The position numbers and the translations under genes are program-made. From contig CATWQA010000032.1 in the NCBI GenBank assembly GCA_958352815.1, positions 1 through 27,628 of the forward strand: 27,628 nucleotides of DNA, in the 5' to 3' direction. The stretch comes from an uncultured Eubacteriales bacterium (GTDB lineage Bacteria > Bacillota > Clostridia > Monoglobales > Monoglobaceae). The notes beneath the pieces were generated by a model. That model was not told where the DNA came from. It made no database searches and saw only the letters and a list, made by a program, of their open reading frames with translations. Below are positions 1 to 7,603 of this stretch, one piece after another (within the stretch, counting starts at the first letter, position 1; each line of letters starts with the position of its first letter).

Positions 1-82
1 ATAATAATAAATATAATATTAATAATAACAGTGGGGATTTAAGTTGATGGATTTATGTTCAGTGATTTGGTTTTTCTTTAAT

Positions 83-145
83 CATAATCCCCGTAACTCT
101 ATATTCTCACATCGGTGTGTCTGTCGCCCGCCCCGTTGCGCTTCA
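83..145 (+). repeat. Partial copy A of a structured intergenic repeat
   Basis: About 60 bp matching the middle of copy C (roughly 3088-3145) in the same orientation. Shared signatures are a TATTCTCACAT block followed by a GGT-rich and then a TCGCC stretch. After about position 145 the similarity stops, so only the central part is present. It lies upstream of copy B, which points the other way. It was found by eye, so the ends are approximate. Confidence 0.55.
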
Positions 146-211
146 CCGGCAACAACTAAGGTTTATTATTGACATTGCCTACTTTGTGCAAATCGGAATA
201 CTGGGAGCCGT

Positions 212-434
212 CCCACTTCAAAGAAGTGGGGTCACAGCCGCCTCCGCCCCGAGCGCAGTCGGTTTCCCCAGAGGGGAAAACCGACACCGCCCGGGTCCGG
301 CGGGCGGAATAGGGCTAGGCGCCGAATATGCCAATGTGATTATATGAATTATGTGGGATAATTGGTAACACACCCACGCCTGCGCACCTCACGTGCGGTC
401 TTACGACCGCCTGCCGTGCTTGCAATCCGCCTTT
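212..434 (-). repeat. Copy B of the structured intergenic repeat
   Basis: Read on the minus strand, this about 220-bp segment aligns with copy C over most of its length. An example is GTGAGGTGCGCAGGCGTGG here against GTGAGGCGCGCAGGCGTGG there (18 of 19). It contains several short GC hairpins: 395-410 (GCGGTC/GACCGC), 287-307 (7-bp stem), 258-285 (stem with one bulge) and 212-230 (CCCACTTC/GAAGTGGG). Three of them have counterparts in copy C whose stems differ in sequence but still pair. No plausible protein is encoded. It could be a small RNA, a REP- or MITE-like element, or an mRNA leader element. Confidence 0.7.
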
Positions 435-483
435 ATCAAATTTTACTTCAACTGCCACCATAAAAATAATTCAAATCTGCTAC

Positions 484-512
484 TTGAAAGTGGTGATTAT
501 CCGTGTTAGTAT
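484..512 (+). promoter_or_regulatory. Candidate sigma-A-type promoter for lyase 1
   Basis: TTGAAA at 484-489 and TAGTAT at 507-512 are separated by 17 bp, about 33 bp before the start codon. The ribosome binding site GGAGG lies at 532-536. The match was found by eye in AT-rich DNA, so it is moderately likely. Confidence 0.45.
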
Positions 513-544
513 TAGTTATAGATTTACATACGGAGGTATGAAAA

Positions 545-2941
545 ATGAGAAACAAGATTGTAAGTCTTTTGGCGGCATTGACTGTTATGAGCACATATCT
601 TTATTCTGTCTGCGTCTTTGCGGAGGAGCCTGTTGTCATAACAGAGCAGGCAGGTTGGTTTGAGAGCGCATATGTTAAGTGGCAGCCTGTTTCAAGCTGT
701 GACGGTTATAATGTGTACTACAGAAAAGCCGACGCAGGCGATTACATCAAAATCGATGATGAGCTCATTCGTGAGTACCCGAGCTATATGCGGGCGGACG
801 TTATCGGCTTGGCGAAAGGGGAGTACGTAATAAAGGTGGTTCCCAAAAGCGGCGGCGGAGAGCTTGAAAGCCTTGCCGCCGAGACGGAAGTGCTGACGGT
901 TGACAATTATGCAAGGGAGGGCTTTGCCTTTTCCGAAAGCTCCCCTTATAAGACTACCACCGGTGGATACAACGAGGACGGCACGGTTGCCCCGGGCTGC
1001 GAAATAATCTATGTCACAAATAAGAATAAGGACACTCTGACTGTCGGCGGCGACGAGGCTAAGGGCGTGGGGCTTTACAACATAATGGCGTACAGGCAGA
1101 AGAATAAGATTGAAACGCCTATGATTATCAGGTTTATCGGTAAGGTGGAAATGCCCGCAGGCGTTGAAAATTATATGCTGGACGTTAAGGAGACCAAGAA
1201 TGTTACCATTGAGGGCGTGGGCGATGACGGAACCGTTCACGGCTGGGGCTTTACCATGAAGCGCGCCTGCAACATTGAGGTGCGGAACATAGGCATAATG
1301 TGGTATGGCGGTGTGGGCGGCGACGGAGACAGTCTGTCTCTTGATACTGAAAACAAAAATATTTGGATGCACAACGTGGACTTTTTCTACGGCGCACCGG
1401 GCAAGGATGCAGATCAGGTCAAGGGCGATGGCTCTATTGATATTAAGTCCAGATCGGATTACATAACCTCGTCCTATAACCACTTTTGGGATTCGGGAAA
1501 GGCGTGCGTGGCAGGAGGAGTTTGGGAGTCAAAAAATCCCGACGACCCGGAGGCAAAGGTGAACATAACCTATCATCATAACTGGTTTGACCATTCGGAC
1601 TCCAGGCACCCGAGATGTGTTGCGGGAAACACACATGTATACAATAACTACTATGACGGCGTTGCAAAATACGGCATCGGCGCCGCTGTAAAGTCATCGG
1701 TGTTTGTGGAGAAAAACTATTTCAGGAACTGTCCGAGACCTATGATTATCGCTACCCAAGGCAGTGACGTATGGGACGGAACTCAATATACGAACAAGGG
1801 AACCCTGTCCGGACAGGACGGAGGAATGATAAAGGAATTTGATAATGTGATTATCGGCGCAAAAAGGTTTTACACCTATCAGACAACCCCCGATGAGGGA
1901 GAGTTTGACGCATACACCGCAAGCAGCAGAGAGGAGCAGGTTCCCGAAAGCGTTGCGGCAAAGGTGGGAGGCTCCACGTATAATAACTTTGATACAACAG
2001 AGGGAATGCTCTATGATTACGCTCCCGACACTGCCGAGGAGGCAAGAGACAAGGTTATCAAGTACGCCGGACGTATGAACGGCGGCGATTTTAAGTGGGT
2101 ATTCGGAGAGGGAGAGGACTCAAACTCAGAGGTTATCCCGGAGCTGCAGCAGGCTATAATCAACTATGAGTCACAGCTTGTTTTGGTTCCCTCAATGGAG
2201 GGGGACGAGCCTGTTGTTACGGAAAACCCCGACGCGACCCCAACGCCGACGCCTACCGCAACACCCTATATCGACCCGTCCGACACCATAAGCCATAACT
2301 TTACGGCTGACGGCTTGACAAGCAGCTTCTTCACTTTTTCCGACACCTGCTCCATGAGCACAAGCTACGGCACGGTGGAATATAAGGGGCTTAGCCTTAC
2401 CCGCTGCCTGAAGGTGGGTACGGGAACGGCAATCTTGTTCACAGCTCCCGCAGACGGAACCGCTACATTGGTGTTCTCTGTTGAAAAGGGAAAGAGGAAT
2501 ATAAAGGTGAACGGCGTCAAAACCTTTGGAGACGACCTGACGGGTTTGCTCACCCTTGAGGTTAAGGCGGGGGAGGAATACCTCCTTGAAAAGCAGGATT
2601 CATCCTATCTGTTCTATATTGAAATTGTGCCTTTGGGCGGAGGAACTCCCACGGCGGAACCGTCCTTGTATGACTATGAAATTAAGTCCGCCGCAGTCTC
2701 CGACTCGGGAGCAGATGTTGATGTGGTATTTGGCGGTGAGGAGGCAAAGAGCGATGTTGTGCTGATAGCGGCAGAATATGCCGAGGATAGCCAAATTTTG
2801 ACAAATATGCAAATCGTAAGTATAGACGGCAGCGGCACGTATCATATTGACGGGCTTTCGCCCTCCGAGAGCACAGAGTTAAAGCTGTTTATCTGGGACG
2901 GTGACCAAATGCCGCAGGCTGAGCCATATACTTTGCAATAA
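545..2941 (+). CDS. Secreted multidomain pectate lyase, PL1-like (lyase 1)
   Basis: 798 aa. It probably cleaves polygalacturonate by calcium-dependent beta-elimination outside the cell. Residues 1-26 form a signal peptide with a likely cut after VFA26. Residues about 35-120 resemble a fibronectin-III-type module. Residues about 125-545 are the right-handed parallel beta-helix catalytic domain. It carries the DGSIDI stretch (295-300), followed by YNHFWDSGK as in PL1 enzymes. SRHPR at 353-357 holds the probable catalytic Arg of the R-x-P motif. A TP-rich linker at 564-574 leads to a beta-rich module (about 580-690), probably carbohydrate binding. The C-terminal module (about 706-798) resembles the end of the lyase at 15417-18926. 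No SLH, sortase or dockerin signal was seen, so attachment is unclear. The PL1 family is confident; exact substrate is not. The gene is monocistronic and flanked by structured repeats. Confidence 0.9.
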   Translation: MRNKIVSLLAALTVMSTYLYSVCVFAEEPVVITEQAGWFESAYVKWQPVSSCDGYNVYYRKADAGDYIKIDDELIREYPSYMRADVIGLAKGEYVIKVVPKSGGGELESLAAETEVLTVDNYAREGFAFSESSPYKTTTGGYNEDGTVAPGCEIIYVTNKNKDTLTVGGDEAKGVGLYNIMAYRQKNKIETPMIIRFIGKVEMPAGVENYMLDVKETKNVTIEGVGDDGTVHGWGFTMKRACNIEVRNIGIMWYGGVGGDGDSLSLDTENKNIWMHNVDFFYGAPGKDADQVKGDGSIDIKSRSDYITSSYNHFWDSGKACVAGGVWESKNPDDPEAKVNITYHHNWFDHSDSRHPRCVAGNTHVYNNYYDGVAKYGIGAAVKSSVFVEKNYFRNCPRPMIIATQGSDVWDGTQYTNKGTLSGQDGGMIKEFDNVIIGAKRFYTYQTTPDEGEFDAYTASSREEQVPESVAAKVGGSTYNNFDTTEGMLYDYAPDTAEEARDKVIKYAGRMNGGDFKWVFGEGEDSNSEVIPELQQAIINYESQLVLVPSMEGDEPVVTENPDATPTPTPTATPYIDPSDTISHNFTADGLTSSFFTFSDTCSMSTSYGTVEYKGLSLTRCLKVGTGTAILFTAPADGTATLVFSVEKGKRNIKVNGVKTFGDDLTGLLTLEVKAGEEYLLEKQDSSYLFYIEIVPLGGGTPTAEPSLYDYEIKSAAVSDSGADVDVVFGGEEAKSDVVLIAAEYAEDSQILTNMQIVSIDGSGTYHIDGLSPSESTELKLFIWDGDQMPQAEPYTLQ

Positions 2942-2957
2942 AGATTTCTTCCCAAAG

Positions 2958-2986
2958 CGAAAAGACGGGGCTTACCCGTCTTTTCG
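2958..2986 (+). terminator. Hairpin terminator after lyase 1
   Basis: A perfect 12-bp stem (2958-2969 with 2975-2986) with a 5-nt loop begins 17 bp after the stop codon. The T-run is inside the 3' arm and no T-tract follows, so termination may be partial, or the hairpin may mainly stabilise the 3' end. Confidence 0.65.
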
Positions 2987-3008
2987 TGCTATTCAGATAT
3001 TTAGTTAT

Positions 3009-3204
3009 GAGGCGGCAAGCAAGCGCGGTAGGTCGCCGCAGGCGACGCGTGAGGCGCGCAGGCGTGGATGTTGGTATATTGCAAATTATCCCGTATAATT
3101 TATATTCTCACATTGGTATATCTATCGCCGAACCCTGTTCCGTCCGCCAGACCCGGGCGGGGTCGTCTTGCCCTTCGGGCAAACCGATTGGGGCGTTGCC
3201 CCAA
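3009..3204 (+). repeat. Copy C of the structured intergenic repeat
   Basis: About 196 bp homologous to copy B but in the opposite genomic orientation, so the two bracket lyase 1 as inverted repeats. It contains four hairpins: 3032-3046 (GTCGCC/GGCGAC), 3140-3160 (7-bp stem with one G-U), 3168-3182 (TTGCCC/GGGCAA) and 3188-3204 (TTGGGGC/GCCCCAA). The first three correspond in position to hairpins in copy B whose stem sequence changed on both arms. It fills most of the otherwise gene-free 2942-3262 region. Confidence 0.7.
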
Positions 3205-3262
3205 ACCCCTGTATATATAATAATGGGGAGTTGCTTTTACACCCTCTTAAAAATATTCTGTT

Positions 3263-3730
3263 TTATGCTTCAATTTCGTTAATGAGGTTCACCATCTCGA
3301 TTGCGCCCAGTGCACAGTCGTAGCCCTTATTGCCCGCCTTTGTGCCTGCCCGCTCTATTGCCTGCTCTATGTTGTCGGTTGTGAGAATGCCGAACATAAC
3401 GGGAACGTCGCTGCTTAGAGATACGCTTGCAATTCCCTTTGAAACCTCATTGCATACGTAGTCATAGTGGCTTGTGCTTCCTCTGATTACCGCTCCCAGG
3501 CAGATAACGGCGTCATACTTGCCGCTCTTTGCCATTTTTGAAGCAATAAGCGGAATTTCAAATGCTCCCGGAACCCACGCAAGGTCAATATTTTCCTCGC
3601 TGACGTTGTGACGTTTCAGTCCGTCCAGCGCGCCGCTGATGAGCTTTGAAACGATAAACTCGTTAAATCTTGCCGCAACGATACCGATTTTGATTTTGTC
3701 CGAAACAAGTTTTCCTTCATAAATGTTCAT
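3263..3730 (-). CDS. ribH: 6,7-dimethyl-8-ribityllumazine synthase
   Basis: 155 aa, normal for the family. It condenses 5-amino-6-ribitylamino-uracil with 3,4-dihydroxy-2-butanone 4-phosphate to give lumazine, the penultimate step of riboflavin synthesis. Seen: the AARFNEF substrate-binding start (19-25), WVPGAFEIP (52-60), GAVIRGSTSHYDYV (79-92) with catalytic His88, and FGILTTDN with the downstream phosphate-binding region. It is the last gene of the rib operon, starting 18 bp after ribBA, with AGGAGG upstream of its ATG. No strong terminator with a T-tract was found just after it; the downstream DNA runs into repeat copy C. Confidence 0.97.
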   Translation of the reverse strand: MNIYEGKLVSDKIKIGIVAARFNEFIVSKLISGALDGLKRHNVSEENIDLAWVPGAFEIPLIASKMAKSGKYDAVICLGAVIRGSTSHYDYVCNEVSKGIASVSLSSDVPVMFGILTTDNIEQAIERAGTKAGNKGYDCALGAIEMVNLINEIEA

Positions 3731-3748
3731 GTCTGTCCTCCTATATAA

Positions 3749-4948
3749 TTAGTAATTTAATATATGTCCCATTTTTTCCTGCTTGGTTTTCAGATAGAAC
3801 AGGTCGTGAGCCGTGGCGTCCATCTGGATTGGTATACGCTCCACGATTTCCATTCCGTAATCCGAAAGCTGATACACCTTGTCGGGGTTGTTTGTGAGAA
3901 GCCTCAGGGATTTAACTCCGATATCTCTTAATATCTGCGCACCGATATAGTATTCCCGCAGGTCTCCCGCAAAGCCTAAGGCAATGTTGGCTTCAAGGGT
4001 GTCCATTCCCTTATCCTGCAGCTCGTAGGCGCGCAGCTTGTTAATAAGCCCTATGCCTCTGCCCTCCTGCCTCATGTACAGGAGAATACCTCTGCCCTCC
4101 TTTTCGATTGCCGTCATTGCCGCCGCAAGCTGCTGCCCGCAGTCGCATCTCATGGAGCCGAAAGCGTCCCCTGTCAGGCACTCGGAGTGCACACGGCAGA
4201 GAACATTTTTCCCGTCGCTGATGTCGCCTTTAATCAGGGCAACATGGTGCTCTCCGTTCAGCTTGTTAATATACCCGTATGCGGTGAAATCGCCGTACTT
4301 GGTGGGCATTTTCGTTACCGCCACCCGCTCGACCAGCTTGTCGTTCTGCCGTCTGTAATCCTGGAGCGCCTTAACCGTAATAAACTTCAAGTTCCACCTT
4401 TGGGCAAGGTCGATAAGCTCCGATTTGTGCATCATGGTGCCGTCGTCGCTCATTATTTCGCAGCACAGTCCGCACTCCTTAAGCCCTGCCAGGCGCATAA
4501 GGTCAACTGTTGCCTCAGTATGTCCGTTCCGTTCGAGAACACCGTTTTTCTTGGCGAGGAGGGGGAACATATGCCCCGGTCTGCGGAAGTCCTCGGGCTT
4601 TGAGCTGTCGTCCACGCACTTTAAGGCGGTAATGCTGCGCTCTGCGGCAGAAATTCCTGTCTTGGTGCTGACGTGGTCGATTGAAACCGTGAACGCCGTT
4701 TCGTGGTTGTCGGTGTTTTCGGTTACCATTTGGGGGATTTGCAGCTTTTTAACAAATTCCTCGCTCATAGGCATACAAATCAAGCCCTTTGCGTGGGTCG
4801 CCATAAAGTTGATGTTGTCTGTTGTGGCAAACTCCGCCGCACAAATAAAGTCGCCCTCGTTTTCGCGGTCCTCGTCGTCTGTCACCATGATTATCTCGCC
4901 GTTTCTGAGAGCCTCCAATGCCTCCGGAATTGAATTATATTCAAACAT
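3749..4948 (-). CDS. ribBA: Bifunctional DHBP synthase / GTP cyclohydrolase II
   Basis: 399 aa. The N-terminal half (about 1-200) makes 3,4-dihydroxy-2-butanone 4-phosphate from ribulose 5-phosphate; it has DRENEGD (27-33) and RPGH (123-126). The C-terminal half (about 207-399) opens GTP to the first pyrimidine intermediate; its zinc site is Cys257, Cys268 and Cys270 in the HSECLTGD-to-CDC segment. Both committed steps of the pathway are thus in one chain, as is common in Firmicutes. Both sets of active residues are present, so neither half looks degenerate. The AGGAGG site overlaps the end of ribE, and ribH follows, consistent with one transcript. Confidence 0.97.
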   Translation of the reverse strand: MFEYNSIPEALEALRNGEIIMVTDDEDRENEGDFICAAEFATTDNINFMATHAKGLICMPMSEEFVKKLQIPQMVTENTDNHETAFTVSIDHVSTKTGISAAERSITALKCVDDSSKPEDFRRPGHMFPLLAKKNGVLERNGHTEATVDLMRLAGLKECGLCCEIMSDDGTMMHKSELIDLAQRWNLKFITVKALQDYRRQNDKLVERVAVTKMPTKYGDFTAYGYINKLNGEHHVALIKGDISDGKNVLCRVHSECLTGDAFGSMRCDCGQQLAAAMTAIEKEGRGILLYMRQEGRGIGLINKLRAYELQDKGMDTLEANIALGFAGDLREYYIGAQILRDIGVKSLRLLTNNPDKVYQLSDYGMEIVERIPIQMDATAHDLFYLKTKQEKMGHILNY

Positions 4949-4959
4949 ACAGATACCTC

Positions 4960-5598
4960 CTAAAATCCATATTTTGCTAAAAATTCTTGAGTAATGCCTT
5001 CTGATTTATTATCCCCGCCGCACAGCTTTTCAACATACTTGGCAATAACATCGTTTTCTATATTGACAATGTCGCCCACCCTTCTTTGGGAAAGTGTGGT
5101 TTCCCCGGCGGTGTGAGGAATGAGGGAAACGCTGAAATCCCGCTCTGTAACCCCTGCTACCGTCAGGCTTATTCCGTCAATAGCCACAGAGCCCTTTTCT
5201 ACAATATATTTAAGCACCTCGGGCTCCGCCTTTATGAAATACCAGATGGCGTTGTCGTCCTTCTTGATTGAGGAGATTGTCCCCGTGCCGTCTATGTGCC
5301 CGGAAACGATGTGCCCGCCGAAACGTCCGTTTGCCGCCATTGCCCGCTCTAAGTTCACCATGCCGCCCTGCCGGAGCCTGCCCAGAGAGGAGCGGTCAAG
5401 AGTTTCGTGCATAACGTCCGCCTTAAAAAAGCCGTCGCCGATTTGGGTTGCGGTGAGACAAACTCCGTTTACCGCCACGCTGTCGCCGATTTTAAGGTCG
5501 TCAAAAATCAGTGAGCCTCCGACAGTGAGCTTTGACGACTTAGCCCCTCGCTGCACCGATTTTATTTTGCCGATTTCCTCGATTATTCCTGTGAACAT
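4960..5598 (-). CDS. ribE: Riboflavin synthase, alpha subunit
   Basis: 212 aa, usual size. It dismutates two lumazines into riboflavin and the pyrimidine precursor. The protein starts with MFTGIIEEIG and shows the internal duplication of this family: GVCLTAT at 45-51 in the first barrel and DGISLTV at 140-146 in the second, with SGHIDGTG near the domain junction. The start codon overlaps the end of ribD by 16 bp, suggesting translational coupling. Some databases call this gene ribC. Confidence 0.96.
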   Translation of the reverse strand: MFTGIIEEIGKIKSVQRGAKSSKLTVGGSLIFDDLKIGDSVAVNGVCLTATQIGDGFFKADVMHETLDRSSLGRLRQGGMVNLERAMAANGRFGGHIVSGHIDGTGTISSIKKDDNAIWYFIKAEPEVLKYIVEKGSVAIDGISLTVAGVTERDFSVSLIPHTAGETTLSQRRVGDIVNIENDVIAKYVEKLCGGDNKSEGITQEFLAKYGF

Positions 5599-6686
5599 TC
5601 GTAATCCACCTCGCCCTCCAGTAAGAAGTCTCCGTCAAGCTCTGTTATTTCCGTGTCTTTCAGGCGGAACGCCTCGCCCGGGATGTCAACTCCCATGCCG
5701 CCCACCGGGGATTTGGCGTTTATGCCGCCGAAAATCTTGGGGGCAATATAGCATTGAACATGGTTGACAATCCCTGCCTTTAAGGCTGACCAATTAAGCT
5801 CTCCGCCGCCCTCGATGAAAACGCTGTCAATCTTCATCTCTCCCAGCTTTAGCATGAGCGCCTTTAGGTCAACGTGCTTATCCTTAACGGGAACCGTTAA
5901 AAGCTCAAACCCTAAGTCGGTGTATGCTTTGCGCTTTTCTTTATCCTCGCAGGCGGTGGCAATAACGGTTCTGATTTCGGCCGCCGTCTTTGCCAGCTCT
6001 GAATTTAAGGGGGTTCTGAGACCAGTGTCGCACACTATGCGTATGGGATTTTTCCCGCCATCAATTCTGCATGTGAGCTGCGGGTCGTCATTTATAACAG
6101 TGTTGACTCCCACCATAACGGCGGAGTATCTGTTTCTGTCAAGATGAACGCGCCTGCGGGCATTCTCTCCGGTAATCCATTTTGAGGCTCCTGTGTAGGT
6201 TGCAATCTTTCCGTCCATGGTCATGGCGTATTTTAATACAACATAGGGCGTACCGCAGCTTATATAATGGAAGAAAACACGGTTCAGCCTGTCGCACTCA
6301 TCCTTGAGTATGCCGCTCTCAACGGCTATGCCGTGCTCCCGCAGGATTTTAATTCCCTTGCCGCCCACAAGGGGGTTGGGGTCAACAGAGCCGATAACGA
6401 CCCTTGCGATTTTGTTTTCCAGTATAGCTTCGGTGCAGGGAGGGGTTTTTCCGTAGTGGCAGCAGGGCTCGAGGGTGACATATATGGTTGCGCCCTCAGG
6501 GCTCGCCGTGCAGTCGGCAAAAGCGTTCCGCTCTGCGTGAAGCTCGCCGTACTTTTCATGGTAGCCCTTGCCGATAATTTCCCCGTTCTTAACGATAACC
6601 GCGCCCACCATAGGGTTGGGAGAGGTCTTACCGCAGCCCTTTTTAGCAAGCTCAAGGGCGATTTTCATATATTCGGTATCCGTCAT
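5583..6686 (-). CDS. ribD: Bifunctional riboflavin deaminase/reductase RibD
   Basis: 367 aa, normal length. The N-terminal domain (about 1-145) is a zinc-dependent pyrimidine deaminase: His50 and Glu52 in HAE, with Cys75 and Cys84 in the PCCHYGKTPPC segment. The C-terminal domain (about 150-367) is the NADPH-dependent ribityl reductase, with KYAMTMDGKIA and SKWITG motifs and the late EGGGELN segment. It is the first gene of the rib operon. Its AGGAGG site lies directly after the riboswitch terminator, so the FMN-bound leader would stop transcription before this gene. Confidence 0.97.
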   Translation of the reverse strand: MTDTEYMKIALELAKKGCGKTSPNPMVGAVIVKNGEIIGKGYHEKYGELHAERNAFADCTASPEGATIYVTLEPCCHYGKTPPCTEAILENKIARVVIGSVDPNPLVGGKGIKILREHGIAVESGILKDECDRLNRVFFHYISCGTPYVVLKYAMTMDGKIATYTGASKWITGENARRRVHLDRNRYSAVMVGVNTVINDDPQLTCRIDGGKNPIRIVCDTGLRTPLNSELAKTAAEIRTVIATACEDKEKRKAYTDLGFELLTVPVKDKHVDLKALMLKLGEMKIDSVFIEGGGELNWSALKAGIVNHVQCYIAPKIFGGINAKSPVGGMGVDIPGEAFRLKDTEITELDGDFLLEGEVDYECSQE

Positions 6687-6703
6687 GTGAAGTCAAGCCT
6701 CCT

Positions 6704-6736
6704 AAAAATAAAACCCGAAAAGATAATCTTCTCGGG
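6704..6736 (-). terminator. Riboswitch expression-platform terminator
   Basis: A 10-bp stem (6714-6723 with 6727-6736, one G-U pair, TAA in the loop on the plus strand) is followed on the minus strand by a T-rich run at 6713-6704. It lies between the FMN aptamer and the ribD ribosome binding site, where a transcription-attenuating terminator is expected. Confidence 0.88.
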
Positions 6737-6770
6737 CAAGCTTCAATTATAACTTAAAATGAAAACCGTT

Positions 6771-6878
6771 TCTTCTCTCATCCAGACTATACTGTCGGCT
6801 TAGGAATTTCACCTAATCATACCTTGCGGTTCGTGGGCTTTACCACCGGTAGGGACTTTCACCCTGCCCTGAAGAATT
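6771..6878 (-). promoter_or_regulatory. FMN riboswitch (RFN element)
   Basis: On the minus strand the hallmark RFN blocks occur in order: CAGGGTGAAAGTCCCTACCG, GTGGTAAAGCCCACGA, GGTGAAATTCCTAAGCCGAC and AGTCTGGATGAGAGAAGA. The 5' TTCTTC and the 3' GAAGAA close the P1 helix. The aptamer sits between the rib promoter and ribD, so FMN would shut off the four-gene operon. Confidence 0.97.
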
Positions 6879-6899
6879 ACTCTATTTAGTTCTGACACA

Positions 6900-6928
6900 A
6901 TTCTATCACACAGAAAAACCTTTGTCAA
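6900..6928 (-). promoter_or_regulatory. Promoter of the rib operon
   Basis: On the minus strand, TTGACA (6928-6923) and TAGAAT (6905-6900) are separated by exactly 17 bp, just upstream of the riboswitch. The -35 box is perfect and the -10 box has one mismatch. Confidence 0.8.
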
Positions 6929-6962
6929 TAGCTATGAAAAATTTTTTAAGGAAAGTTGAGCT

Positions 6963-6980
6963 ATTGTGAACCTGCACAAT
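6963..6980. promoter_or_regulatory. Rex-like dyad between divergent promoters
   Basis: ATTGTG (6963-6968) and CACAAT (6975-6980) form a perfect 6-bp dyad with a 6-nt centre. It resembles operators of the NADH-sensing repressor Rex, whose outer TTGTG/CACAA half-sites it matches, but the spacing is 2 bp shorter than the common Rex site. It lies 28 bp upstream of the hydrogenase -35 box. Regulation of the hydrogenase by NADH/NAD would make sense but is inference. Confidence 0.35.
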
Positions 6981-7008
6981 TTTTTTAGCGGATATTGAAA
7001 GTTTATGC

Positions 7009-7037
7009 TTGATATATTGATATTCTTATGGTATAAT
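7009..7037 (+). promoter_or_regulatory. Promoter of the hydrogenase operon
   Basis: TTGATA (7009-7014) and TATAAT (7032-7037) are separated by 17 bp, giving a leader of about 70 nt before the NuoE-like gene at 7112. No comparable promoter was noticed between the nine following genes, apart from possible weak sites in the 48-bp gap at 11259-11306. Confidence 0.72.
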
Positions 7038-7111
7038 TAACTGATAATAAATTGTATATTGCTTTTAGTTATATAAATTTTAAAGAATATTAGATATGGG
7101 AGGTTTCACAA

Positions 7112-7591
7112 ATGGCGGTACCATTTAAGGGAACAAAGGAACAGGAAGAAAAATTGATGGCTGTAATCGAGGCTCATAAGAACGAAAAGGGCGCGACAAT
7201 CCCGGTTCTGCACGAGGCTCAGGAGATTTACGGCTACCTGCCCATTGAGGTGCAGAAAATGATTTCAGAGGGTCTGGACGTGCCTCTGGCTGAGATTTAC
7301 GGTATAGTTACGTTTTATGCCCAGTTTTCTCTTAATCCGAAGGGCGTTTATCCCATAGGAGTCTGTCTGGGAACCGCTTGCTACGTTAAGGGCAGCGGCG
7401 ATATTTTGGAGAAGATTAAAGAGCTTTTGGGCATTGACGTGGGCGAGTGTACTGCTGACGGCAAGTTCTCTCTGGATGCCACAAGATGTATAGGCGCCTG
7501 CGGTCTTGCGCCCGTGCTGACCATCGGTGATGATGTTCACGGCCGCCTCACTGTTGACCAGATTGAGGGGATTTTGAACCAATATAAGTAA
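7112..7591 (+). CDS. Hydrogenase NuoE/HndA-like [2Fe-2S] subunit
   Basis: 159 aa. A thioredoxin-fold electron-transfer subunit of NAD-linked [FeFe] hydrogenases (HndA, HydC type). The four ligands of the [2Fe-2S] cluster are visible as Cys85 and Cys90 (in VCLGTACYVKG) and Cys126 and Cys130 (in TRCIGACGLAP). The N-terminal helical part (about 10-65) is typical of NuoE. The start is supported by GGGAGGT upstream. It opens the operon but is separated from its presumed partner subunits (HndB-, HndC- and HndD-like, from 11307) by six accessory genes. Specific assignment as HndA rests on this context and on the separate HndB homologue. Confidence 0.93.
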   Translation: MAVPFKGTKEQEEKLMAVIEAHKNEKGATIPVLHEAQEIYGYLPIEVQKMISEGLDVPLAEIYGIVTFYAQFSLNPKGVYPIGVCLGTACYVKGSGDILEKIKELLGIDVGECTADGKFSLDATRCIGACGLAPVLTIGDDVHGRLTVDQIEGILNQYK

Positions 7592-7603
7592 AAGGAGTAG
7601 CCT

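Larger units (their letters stand above)
1..544. other. Intergenic region upstream of lyase 1
   Basis: No credible gene is present. The first 80 bp are AT-rich and featureless. The rest holds repeat copies A and B and the candidate promoter of the downstream lyase. The open frame at 117-347 lies inside the repeats, has no ribosome binding site and no recognisable domain. Confidence 0.7.

Noticed and set aside
117..347. 76-aa open frame upstream of lyase 1
   Set aside because: It lies across repeat copies A and B, has no ribosome binding site, and its composition reflects GC hairpins rather than a protein.
212..434. Insertion sequence or intron at the repeat copies
   Set aside because: No transposase, maturase or reverse-transcriptase frame is present and no target duplication could be identified; a small non-coding element is the most that can be supported.
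692..1483. 263-aa open frame antisense to lyase 1
   Set aside because: It is a mirror of a clear lyase coding frame; no ribosome binding site or family match; the codon usage of this genome leaves long open antisense frames.
2986..3282. 98-aa and 65-aa open frames after lyase 1
   Set aside because: They read through the terminator hairpin and repeat copy C, with Arg-rich translated repeat sequence and no recognisable domain.
7017..7037. TTGATA at 7017 paired with TATAAT at 7032
   Set aside because: Spacing is only 9 bp; the TTGATA at 7009 gives the correct 17 bp.
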